Assembly (NCBI RefSeq): GCF_014652535.1
Contig: NZ_BMYZ01000001.1
Coordinates: forward strand, 1,364,001-1,428,000
Origin: Cellvibrio zantedeschiae
GTDB taxonomy: Bacteria > Pseudomonadota > Gammaproteobacteria > Pseudomonadales > Cellvibrionaceae
Direction: 5' to 3'
DNA length: 64,000 nucleotides
The notes beneath the pieces are model-generated. The model made no database searches. It had not been told where the DNA came from and saw only the letters and a program-made list of their open reading frames with translations. How positions within the stretch are numbered: position 1 is the first letter of the stretch; every line of letters starts with the position of its first letter. Below are positions 23,262 through 32,600 of the stretch, piece after piece. A program made the position numbers and the translations under genes.

Positions 23262-25049
23262 ATGAAAATGGGTCCAACGGTCAGCGTGAGTTCGTTAGTT
23301 CTTCGGTCTTTTGTTAGTTGTTTGGCGTTTTCAAGTCTTATGGTTCAAGCCGCACCAGCATCAAATGTCCATGATGCTGCGATTCAGGCCATCGAATCCA
23401 ATCCGGATATTCAGGCCACCTGGCATTCTTTTAATGCTGCCACATACCAAATCGGTGAAGCGCGTGCAGGCTATATGCCTTCTGTCGATTTGGCAGCAAG
23501 CGCAGGCAAAAATTCTCGCGATTTTGACGGCCGTGACCGCTACTCCAATACCCAAGGCCAGGTTTCATTAACGCAAAGTTTATTTGAAGGCTTTCGCACA
23601 TCCGGTCAGGTGGAGCACTTTGAGGGTGCCCGTTTAGTTCGTTATTACGAATTATTGGATAGTGTTGAAAATACGGCCTTTGAAGCTGTTCGTGCTTATG
23701 AAGATGTTAACCGCGAGCGGCAATTGCTGAGCTCTGCGCGCGACAATTACACCAAGCATCAGGAAGTATTTAGCCAAATCGAAGAGCGTGTAAACTCCGG
23801 TGTTGGCCGCAAGGTAGACCTTGAGCAAGTAGCCGGGCGTTTGGCGCTGGCTGAAACCAATCTTTTGACCGAAGCCTCCAATCTGCATGATGTTACAGCG
23901 CGCTATTTGCGTATTGTGGGCCAATTGCCTGCGACTGATTTAACCGCATCTTCTTTTTCACAAACTAATCTACCGCCGAATATCCGCGAGGCCTTGCAAT
24001 TGGCTTATCAGGGAAATTCAGGTTTTCATGCGGCTATAAAAAATATCGCTGCCATACAGGCAAATGTAAAAGTAGAGCGCTCGGGTTATTACCCTAAAGC
24101 TGAATTGCGTGCGCGTCAGGTCGTGAGTCGAAACAGCAATGGTTTTGATGAGCGCGTGGATGCCGCTCGCTATGGTGATGAAAGCGCGATTGAATTAGCG
24201 ATCACTTACAATCTCTTCTCTGGTGGTGCGACTCGTTCAGCAGTGCGTAGAGCTTTGGAAGAAGTTAATGTGGCTAAAGATCAGCGCGATAAGGCCTGCG
24301 TTGATTTACGCCAGACCACTCAAATTGCATACAACGATACCCAGCGTATTAAAGAACAATTGAAATCATTGGATCAGCATCGTCGTTCTAGCGACAAAGT
24401 TCGTACTGCTTACAGCGAGCAATTTAAAATTGGCCAGCGTTCATTGCTGGATTTGCTGGATGCTGAAAATGAATATTTTCAAGCTAACCGCGCTTATACC
24501 AGTGCGCAGGCAGATTTAAATATTGCGCACGCACGCACATTGACTGCCATGGGTAAATTGTTACCGGCCTTGGATATTACCCGGGAATCTTTGGTACAAG
24601 TTAAAGGTGCCAAGGTCAATGATAAAATTAAAATTGATGGCAATAATGCGTGTCCACTTGAAGTGGCGGAAGGTTATTCGCGCAAAGATTTGATTTCAGA
24701 GATGATTCGCATTAGTGGTGATGCATTATTTGATGTAGGTAGCTCTGTATTAACATCCAACGCAACCCAAAAGTTAGACGCGCTTATTCTGCAAATTAAA
24801 AATACGCCTAATGTTGTACAAATCAAAATCGACGGCCACACGGACAACACCGGTTCTGACATGATTAATATCCCTTTGTCAAAAGCCCGTGCGGAAAGTG
24901 TTAAAAATTATTTTATTTTAAATGGTTTGGACCAAATCACCTTTCAAACCGAAGGTTATGGTGCCACGCGTGCGGTTGGCGACAATACGACTGAGGCAGG
25001 CCGCTCAGCCAATCGCCGGGTAGAAATTACGGTATCTCGTCAAGGGTAA
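23262..25049 (+). CDS. TolC/LapE-like outer-membrane channel fused to an OmpA domain
   Basis: Outer-membrane component of the adhesin secretion machine, 595 residues. A signal peptide (to about AAPA, residue 31) is followed by a TolC/AggA-type outer membrane efflux domain (about 35-450) with paired long coiled-coil helices and the repeat segments QSLFEGFRTSGQ and YNLFSGGATRSA. Residues about 483-592 form an OmpA-like peptidoglycan-binding domain: ALFDVGSSVLTSNA, IDGHTDNTGSD, LSKARAESVKNYF and GRSANRRVEI. In many Lap/Agg clusters the OmpA-like protein, when present, is a separate gene; here it is fused in one frame, which should tether the channel to the cell wall. The gene has its own promoter and terminator. 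Confidence 0.9.
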   Translation: MKMGPTVSVSSLVLRSFVSCLAFSSLMVQAAPASNVHDAAIQAIESNPDIQATWHSFNAATYQIGEARAGYMPSVDLAASAGKNSRDFDGRDRYSNTQGQVSLTQSLFEGFRTSGQVEHFEGARLVRYYELLDSVENTAFEAVRAYEDVNRERQLLSSARDNYTKHQEVFSQIEERVNSGVGRKVDLEQVAGRLALAETNLLTEASNLHDVTARYLRIVGQLPATDLTASSFSQTNLPPNIREALQLAYQGNSGFHAAIKNIAAIQANVKVERSGYYPKAELRARQVVSRNSNGFDERVDAARYGDESAIELAITYNLFSGGATRSAVRRALEEVNVAKDQRDKACVDLRQTTQIAYNDTQRIKEQLKSLDQHRRSSDKVRTAYSEQFKIGQRSLLDLLDAENEYFQANRAYTSAQADLNIAHARTLTAMGKLLPALDITRESLVQVKGAKVNDKIKIDGNNACPLEVAEGYSRKDLISEMIRISGDALFDVGSSVLTSNATQKLDALILQIKNTPNVVQIKIDGHTDNTGSDMINIPLSKARAESVKNYFILNGLDQITFQTEGYGATRAVGDNTTEAGRSANRRVEITVSRQG

Positions 25050-25062
25050 TTCCTGAAGCACC

Positions 25063-25100
25063 AAAAAAGCACAGTGTTCTTTGCGGCACTGTGCTTTTTT
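25063..25100 (+). terminator. terminator after the TolC-OmpA gene
   Basis: Stem AAAAAAGCACAGTG (25063-25076) with CACTGTGCTTTTTT (25087-25100), ten-base loop. It separates the channel gene from the exporter operon. Confidence 0.92.
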
Positions 25101-25135
25101 TGTAACTGAAACAAGCAGTTATCCTCTCTTTAAAA

Positions 25136-25164
25136 TTGCGGAACTTAAATAGGGCGACTATATT
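25136..25164 (+). promoter_or_regulatory. candidate promoter of the ABC exporter operon
   Basis: -35 TTGCGG (25136-25141), 17-base spacer, -10 TATATT (25159-25164). The leader would be about 100 bases before the ATG at 25273. Confidence 0.5.
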
Positions 25165-25272
25165 TAGCCTAAGTTATTGGGGGCATCTGTGCGGATTAGG
25201 TTCTCGCTCAGATAATCCATGTCTCACCAAATTTCTATTCGATAGCGGGGCGAATTTCCCGGGAGCTTTTGC

Positions 25273-27417
25273 ATGGTAACGCAACAATCTGGCGCATTAG
25301 AAAAAGGTGGGCCCTTGCTGGAATGTTTGCTGATACTAACCCGTGCTCACGGTATTTTAGCAACCTCCGAAACCTTACTTGCCGGTTTACCGCTTGTTCA
25401 AAACCAACTAACCCCATCATCTTTTTCGCGTTCTGCCAAGCGTGCTGGTTTATCCAGCAAAATTATTGCCCGCGATTTGTTGCAGCTTAACGATGCTTTA
25501 TTTCCCGCAATCCTTTTGCTCAAAAATAACTCTGCCTGTGTGCTGCTTGAACTGAATAAGGGTACACAAAGTGCGCGCGTTGTTTTCCCCGAGTTAGGTA
25601 ATTCACCGACGCAAATTCCCCTTGCCGAGCTCGCCGAAAATTACGGTGGCCAGGTTATTTACGCACGCCCTGAGCAACAATTTGATGCAAGAGCTACCAG
25701 TATCGCAAAAGTAAATCGCGGCCATTGGTTTTGGAGTGTGATTGGCGAGCACCGTGAGCTTTATCGCGATGTTTTACTAACGGCGTTTATCATTAATATT
25801 TTTGCTTTGGCATCGCCACTGTTTGTGATGAACGTGTACGACCGCGTTGTACCCAATCACGCAACAGACACGCTGTGGGTATTAGCGCTTGGCATAGTCT
25901 TAATGATTAGCGCTGATTTTGGTTTGCGAATGATGCGCGCCTGGTTTGTGGATTTGGCGGCAAGCCGAACTGATATTTCATTGTCAGCCACGATTATGGA
26001 GCGCGTACTGGGGATGAAATTATCCGAACGCCCGGTATCTGTGGGTTCATTTGCGTCGAGCTTGCAATCCTTCGAATCTATTCGCAGCTTTATCAGCTCG
26101 GCAACTGTGCTTGCGTTTGTTGATTTACCTTTTGTTTTATTGTTTACGGTTGTGATTGCGATTATTTCCTGGCCGCTTATTTTTCCAATTTTATTTGGCA
26201 TAGTTGCCTCCATTCTTTACGCCGCAGCTGTGCAACACAAAATGCACAGTCTTTCTGAAAACTCCATGCAGGCTGCTGCACAGCGCAATGCCATTCTTGT
26301 TGAAAGTTTGCAAGGTCTCGAAACTTTAAAAACCACTGGTGCAGAAGGGCGCATGCAAGCAATTTGGGAGCAAACAACGCTTTTGCTTTCGCGCACCTCT
26401 GTAAAAATGCGCATGCTTTCTGGCTCTGTAGGTGCAGGTACTGCGTGGATTCAACAAGTTGTATCGGTCATTATTATTATCGTGGGCGTTTATTTAATTA
26501 TTGATGGCGACTTAACCCAAGGCGGTTTAATTGCGAGCTACATGTTATCTGCTCGTGTGATGGGGCCGATCAGCCAAACTGCTGCGTTGTTAATGCAATA
26601 TCACCAAGCTGCGACCGCGCTCACCAATCTGGAACAAATCATGAGCAAGCCGGTAGATCGCCCGGCAGGTTCCAATTGGATTAGCCGTTCACGTTTGCAA
26701 GGTGGCATTGAATTCAAACAAGTTGGTTTTAAATATCCGAATGATGAACGCGAAGTTCTGCGCAATATTTCTTTCAAGATTAACCCGGGAGAACGCGTTG
26801 CAATTTTGGGGCGTAACGGCTCTGGTAAAACGACTCTGGAGAAAATGATAGCGGGGTTGTATGAGCCTACTGAGGGCACAGTGTTGGTGGACGGAATTGA
26901 TGTTCGTCAATTAGACCCTGCAGAGCTGCGCCGTAATATTGGTTTTGTATCCCAAGATGTCAATTTATTTTACGGAACCCTGCGTGACAATATTGCTATG
27001 GGAGCAGGTCATGTTAACGATGAAGCTTTGTTGGAAGCTGTTCGCCTTAGCGGATTAACTGAATTTGTTAATCAACATCCTGCTGGCCTCGCCATGCCGG
27101 TGGGTGAGCACGGGCAATTGTTGTCTGGCGGTCAACGCCAAAGCGTGACTATTGCGCGCGCGCTGTTAAATGATCCTGCCATTTTATTGTTTGATGAACC
27201 CACAGGTTCCATGGACCATTCCAGCGAAGAAGAATTTAAGCGCAATATCGCCGCCTATGCGCAAGGTAAAACCATGGTGGTGATTACGCATCGAACTTCG
27301 TTGTTGGAATTGGTGAATCGCATTATTGTTATTGATGCAGGAAAAATTGTTGCCGACGGTGCGAAAGAACAAGTTGTTGAAGCTTTGCGTCAGGGCCGTA
27401 TTGGGAGGGCATCATAA
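25273..27417 (+). CDS. lapB: LapB-type type I secretion ABC transporter
   Basis: Inner-membrane exporter of 714 residues that powers secretion of the giant adhesin. It has an N-terminal C39-like domain (about 1-135) without the catalytic Cys-Gly arrangement, so a docking domain and not a protease; a six-helix membrane domain (about 160-450); and an ATPase with Walker A GRNGSGKTT, signature LSGGQRQ, Walker B ILLFDEPTGSMD and the H-loop VVITHRTS. The ribosome binding site GGGAG precedes the ATG. Its stop overlaps the start of the adaptor gene. Confidence 0.93.
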   Translation: MVTQQSGALEKGGPLLECLLILTRAHGILATSETLLAGLPLVQNQLTPSSFSRSAKRAGLSSKIIARDLLQLNDALFPAILLLKNNSACVLLELNKGTQSARVVFPELGNSPTQIPLAELAENYGGQVIYARPEQQFDARATSIAKVNRGHWFWSVIGEHRELYRDVLLTAFIINIFALASPLFVMNVYDRVVPNHATDTLWVLALGIVLMISADFGLRMMRAWFVDLAASRTDISLSATIMERVLGMKLSERPVSVGSFASSLQSFESIRSFISSATVLAFVDLPFVLLFTVVIAIISWPLIFPILFGIVASILYAAAVQHKMHSLSENSMQAAAQRNAILVESLQGLETLKTTGAEGRMQAIWEQTTLLLSRTSVKMRMLSGSVGAGTAWIQQVVSVIIIIVGVYLIIDGDLTQGGLIASYMLSARVMGPISQTAALLMQYHQAATALTNLEQIMSKPVDRPAGSNWISRSRLQGGIEFKQVGFKYPNDEREVLRNISFKINPGERVAILGRNGSGKTTLEKMIAGLYEPTEGTVLVDGIDVRQLDPAELRRNIGFVSQDVNLFYGTLRDNIAMGAGHVNDEALLEAVRLSGLTEFVNQHPAGLAMPVGEHGQLLSGGQRQSVTIARALLNDPAILLFDEPTGSMDHSSEEEFKRNIAAYAQGKTMVVITHRTSLLELVNRIIVIDAGKIVADGAKEQVVEALRQGRIGRAS

Positions 27418-28856
27418 TGAATGCTCAGCTTCCAGAAAAAAATATTTCTCGCTCAGAAAAGTACTTTAAAAAAGTAGGCTTGTGGCTCGAAAAAATTGGG
27501 GTACCCGCGAGTGCTTACATCGACAAAATATATCAACGTTGGTTAGCCCCCATTAATGAGCAGTCGCACGATTGGATAAGTGACGCCGATTGGGCACGTG
27601 TACAACAAGAGCCTTTGCGGGCGCGCTTGCTGTTAAATTCAATCGCCATTGTGTTTTTAATTTTATTAGTCTGGGCTGCATTTGCAAAAGTAGATGAAGT
27701 TGCACGCGGTGAAGGCAAAGTGATTCCGTCACAACAATTGCAAGTCATCCAATCGTTTGACGGCGGCGTAGTAAAAGAAATTTTAGTGCACGAAGGTGAT
27801 GTGGTTAATAAAGGCGATTTGCTGGTGCGTATTGATCCAACGCGTTTTGTGTCCAGCTTCCGTGAAAATAATGCATCGCTGGTGTCATTGGAAGCTCGTG
27901 CTGCGCGCCTGAGAGCCTTAACAGCGAATCTTCCTTTGGATATGCCTGAGGAAATTATTAAATCTGCGCCCGATATTGCAGAGCACGAAAGAACATTATA
28001 TGAAGCCAATCGGCGCGAGCTGGACGAGCAATTAAGTATTTCGCGCAGTCAATTGGAGCAGCGCCAGCGTGAGTTGCAAGAAGTGCGTGCAAAATTATCG
28101 CAGGTTACGCGCGCGTTGGAATTGGCTAACCAGGAATTGACGGTAACTACGCCACTGCTCAAAAGCGGCGCTGTATCTGAAGTTGAAATTTTAAAATTGC
28201 AAGGTGAGGTCTCTAACGCACAGGGTGCGCGGCAACAAGCCTTGGCGCAAGAGCAGCGTTTACTTGCGGCAGTACAGGAATCTGAAGGTAAAGTACGCGA
28301 AGTTGAATTGAATGAAATGAATAAATGGCGTACCGAATTATCGGAAACTCTTGCAAAGCTTTCCAGCTTAAGTGAAACGGGTACAGGGCTTGCAGATAAA
28401 ATTAAATATTCAGAAATTCGCGCTCCCGTACACGGCACTGTGCAAAAACTTTATACCAATACATTAGGTGGTGTTGTTCAACCTGGGCACGAAGTGATTG
28501 AAATTATTCCCTTGGACGATCAGCTCTTAATTGAGGCCAAAGTCGCACCAAAAGATATTGCATTTTTACATCCGGGCGAAACGGCGATTGTAAAATTCAC
28601 CGCCTATGATTTTGCTGTTTATGGTGGCTTAACCGGCAAGCTTGAACATATTAGTGCTGACACCATGAAAGATGATAAAGACAACGTTTTTTATCTGGTG
28701 CGCGTGCGAACAGAGCGCTCTGGTTTTGATGCATCCCTGCCCATCATGCCTGGTATGACGGCGCAGGTGGATATCTTGACCGGTAAGAAAACTGTTCTAT
28801 CTTATTTACTCAAGCCTGTTTTGCGGGCGAAGCAAAATGCCTTAACAGAGCGATAA
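27417..28856 (+). CDS. lapC: LapC/HlyD-type membrane fusion protein
   Basis: Periplasmic adaptor of 479 residues linking the ABC exporter to the TolC-like channel. It has a cytoplasmic N-terminal extension of about 60 residues, one membrane helix (LLLNSIAIVFLILLVWAAF), a lipoyl half-domain (VIQSFDGGVVKEILVHEGD), a long coiled-coil hairpin rich in Glu/Gln/Leu (about 165-310), then the second lipoyl half (IRAPVHGTVQKL) and a beta-barrel region. Start and stop overlap with both neighbours (TAATG), showing translational coupling. Confidence 0.93.
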   Translation: MNAQLPEKNISRSEKYFKKVGLWLEKIGVPASAYIDKIYQRWLAPINEQSHDWISDADWARVQQEPLRARLLLNSIAIVFLILLVWAAFAKVDEVARGEGKVIPSQQLQVIQSFDGGVVKEILVHEGDVVNKGDLLVRIDPTRFVSSFRENNASLVSLEARAARLRALTANLPLDMPEEIIKSAPDIAEHERTLYEANRRELDEQLSISRSQLEQRQRELQEVRAKLSQVTRALELANQELTVTTPLLKSGAVSEVEILKLQGEVSNAQGARQQALAQEQRLLAAVQESEGKVREVELNEMNKWRTELSETLAKLSSLSETGTGLADKIKYSEIRAPVHGTVQKLYTNTLGGVVQPGHEVIEIIPLDDQLLIEAKVAPKDIAFLHPGETAIVKFTAYDFAVYGGLTGKLEHISADTMKDDKDNVFYLVRVRTERSGFDASLPIMPGMTAQVDILTGKKTVLSYLLKPVLRAKQNALTER

Positions 28857-29449
28857 TGCAGTCACTATTTGTTTCACCACCTCATATTGAATCTCCGCGC
28901 TGGCAACAGGCATTTCCGTCGGCTCGATTGCTGAGCGACGAAAGCGAATTACCTGCAGACGTGCGTGGTTTGCTTATTTGGGTAATGTTGGGAGACGTGT
29001 ACAGTCTCGCGCATATCGCTCGTTGGGTTGCGGCAGGCGCTCGCGTTGTCGGGCTCACTCAGGCAGAAGACCCGAGCCAGGCAAAGCAAGTTTTGGAAGC
29101 TGGTGCGAGTGGTTATTTGCATTATTTGGCCGTAGTACCGGTGCTGCAACAAGTGAGTCAGGTAGTTGAGGTTGGCGGCTTGTGGTTGGGAGTGGATTTA
29201 ATGCGGCAATTGGTTTTTGCCACGGCCAATATTATTCAATCTGCTCCAGAAAAAATTCATCTCGATATGCTCAGTACTCGCGAGCAGGATGTTGCAAAAG
29301 CTGTAGCAGCGGGAAAATCCAACAAAGAAGTTGCGCGTGAGCTGGATATTACTGAGCGCACTGTAAAAGCCCATTTGAGTGCGGTGTTTGAAAAACTGAA
29401 TGTACGTGATCGCCTGCATTTGGTTTTAGTGCTTTCAGGCCGCCAATAA
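28856..29449 (+). CDS. LuxR-family regulator with a degenerate receiver
   Basis: DNA-binding regulator of 197 residues. The C-terminal LuxR/NarL helix-turn-helix is clear (LSTREQDVAKAVAAGKSNKEVARELDITERTVKAHL, given here in parts: LSTREQDV, GKSNKEVA, ERTVKAHLSAVFEKL). The N-terminal 120 residues look like a receiver fold (GASGYLHYL resembles the beta5 end), but the acidic pocket and the phospho-acceptor Asp are not evident: LLIWVMLGD stands where an Asp would be. It is probably phosphorylation-independent. It starts on the last base of the adaptor stop codon, so it is made together with the exporter, and it lies directly before the adhesin gene, its likely target. Confidence 0.85.
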   Translation: MQSLFVSPPHIESPRWQQAFPSARLLSDESELPADVRGLLIWVMLGDVYSLAHIARWVAAGARVVGLTQAEDPSQAKQVLEAGASGYLHYLAVVPVLQQVSQVVEVGGLWLGVDLMRQLVFATANIIQSAPEKIHLDMLSTREQDVAKAVAAGKSNKEVARELDITERTVKAHLSAVFEKLNVRDRLHLVLVLSGRQ

Positions 29450-29607
29450 CTCCCTCGTTTTTATTACTTTATTATTCTTTTTCCCTCTGTTTTTCGTTTT
29501 ATTCTTTTATTGTCCTTCAGTCCAATAGCGCATCAGTCCACCTCGGCTAGACTTCAGAAAAATCCCTTATTCTCTTTTCATTTTGTATTACCCACTGGAG
29601 TGTTGTT

Positions 29608-32600
29608 ATGGCTAATTCTGTTGCCACCGTTGCGTCTCTTGAAGGTCAAGCTTGGGCCAAAAGTCCAGACGGCAAGCTTCGTCCATTGAAAGTGGGCGAT
29701 ACGGTAACTGCGGAAGAAGTGGTCATTACGGCAACAGGTGCTCGAATAGAGCTGGATTTTGGTGAAGGCCAGCCAGTGGTTATCGCGGGTGATCAGGAAG
29801 TTTTGATGAACCGCGATTTGTGGACTGATTTGGCTGCAGATAATAAAGATGCCGCAGTGGATGATGCATCAGTGCAAGAAGCCTTAACGGTTTTGAATAA
29901 TGGTGGCGATTTAACGACAACACTGGAAGAAACCGCGGCTGGTTTGAATGGCGGTGGTTCTAGTGAAGGCCACAGCTTTGTGGAGTTGACACGCGTTGTT
30001 GAAGAGACTGATCCGAATGCGTTTAATTTCGCGGCGGCAAACCCAGCCGGTGGTGACGCAACCACAACGCAAGCAACGGCACCTTCTAACAACGCTCCTT
30101 TGGTTGTCGATGCGCAAAGCTTTACGGGTAATGAAGATACAGTGATTAGTGGCCGCGTGGTTGCGACCGATGTTGAAAACGACACTTTGACTTACAGCCT
30201 TACCGCTCAAACGGGCAACGGCATTATCGTCCTCGACCCGGCAACAGGTGATTTTACCTACACCCCCAATGCTAACTACAACGGTCCCGATAGCTTCATC
30301 ATCACGGTAACAGATGATCACGGCAACTCCACAACTTCAACCGTGAATTTGACAGTTGTCGCAGTCAATGACGCACCGGTTACCAACAACCAAAATTTGA
30401 CCACCGCAGAAGACACTCCGGTTTCCGGCCAAGTGGTTGCTACAGACGTAGAAGGCGATACCCTGAGCTATAGCGTTTCTACCAACGCGGCGAACGGAAC
30501 TGTCACACTTAACGCGGCTACTGGTGGTTTCACCTATACCCCGAATGCGAACTACAACGGATCAGACAGTTTTGTTGTTACGGTTAACGATGGCAATGGC
30601 GGTACAACCACCAGCACAATTACCATTGGCGTAACACCGGTAAATGATGCTCCGGTCAGCAATAACCAAAACCTTACTACGGATGAAGACACTCCACTTA
30701 ACGGTGCTGTGGTTGCAACTGATGTTGACGGCGATGCGCTGTCTTATTCAGTAACCACTAACGCTGCGAATGGCACTGTCACTATCAATGCTGCAACGGG
30801 TGCATTTGTTTACACCCCAAGCGCTAACTACAACGGTGCCGATAGTTTTGTGGTCACAATTGCCGACGGGCAGGGTGGTGTGACTACCAGCACCATCAAT
30901 ATCGGCGTAAATCCTGTTAATGATGCGCCTGACACTGGCGACCAAAACCTGACTACATTGGAAGATACACCTGTTAGTGGCCAAGTCGTTGCCACTGACG
31001 TGGAAGGCGATACTCTCAGCTATTCAGTTACAACAAACGCCGCACACGGCACAGTGACTGTGAACCCGGTGACTGGTGCGTTCGTTTATACCCCGGTCGC
31101 TAACTACAGCGGTGCCGATCAGTTTGTTGTGAGTGTTTCAGATGGCAATGGTGGCGTAAGCACTAGCGTGATCAATGTTGGTGTAACACCTGTTAATGAT
31201 GCTCCGGTTACTAACAACCTGAGCTTGTCCACTGCAGAAGATACGCCGGTGTCTGGCCAAGTATTGGCTACAGACCCGGATGTTGGGGACATACTGACTT
31301 ATTCGATTGCGTCCTTTGCTTCCCATGGAAATATCTCCCTCGATCCTGCCACGGGCAATTTTACCTACACACCCAGCAATAATTTCAATGGTAGTGATTC
31401 ATTTGTAGTTTCCGTTGATGATGGAAAAGGTGGTGTTAGTTTCAGCGTGGTTAGTGTTGGCGTAAGCCCTACTAACGATGCCCCAGTCGCGGGTAACCAA
31501 AGCTTATCTACGGCTCAAAACACGCCGGTTAATGGTGCTATCAGCGCTACTGATCCTGATGCCGATCCTTTGTCTTACAGTGTTTCCGGAAACCCAAGTC
31601 ACGGTACATTGGTACTGAATAACGCGACGGGTACCTTTACCTATACACCTTCTACCGGCTACAGCGGTAGCGATAGTTTTGTCGTGACTGTATCTGATGG
31701 TCACGGCGGTACAACCACTAGCACGGTGAATGTTGGTGTTAACTCGGTGAATTCTGCGCCAGCTGCGGTCAACGATACTGCGACGACAGTTGAAAACACT
31801 GCGATCACGGTTGCGGTGCGCAGCAACGATACTGATCCGGATGGCGATACATTAACGGTTTCTGGTGTGACTCAAGGTGCCAATGGTTCTGTGGTGATTG
31901 ATGCCGTGACCGGCAACCCGATTTACACGCCAAATGCTGGCTTCACCGGTAACGACACTTTTAGTTATACGATCAATGACGGGAATGGCCATACATCAAC
32001 TGCCACAGTAAGTGTGACAGTGAACGCGGCAGCTCCCGCAAATTCTGCGCCTACAGCTACTAACGATACAAGTTCAACCACACAAGATACCGCTGTGACT
32101 GTTGCGGTTCGTAGCAACGATACAGATCCGGATGGCGATACATTAACGGTTTCTGGTGTAACCCAGGGTGCTAATGGCTCTGTGGTAATTGATGGTGTAA
32201 CGGGTAACCCGATTTATACCCCTAACACTGGCTTCACTGGCACCGATGTTTTCTCTTACACGGTGCGAGACCCTAGCGGCGCAACGTCAACTGCTAACGT
32301 AACTGTGACTGTAAATGCTGTGGTTCCTGGGAACTCTAAACCAGTAGCGGGGGACGATACGGTCAATGTGCTTGAAGGCGGTACGGCAAACCGACTGGAT
32401 TGGGGTGGCCTTAGTGTTTTGTACAATGATACGGACGCTGAGAATGACGCACTGACTGCAGTACTGGTGACCGGCCCAGCCCACGGGACTTTGAACCTCT
32501 ATTCCAATGGCACGTTTAAATATGTCCATAACAATGGTGAATCTACGACTGACAGCTTTACTTATCGTGCAGTCGATGCCTTTGGTCAGAGTAATATTGC

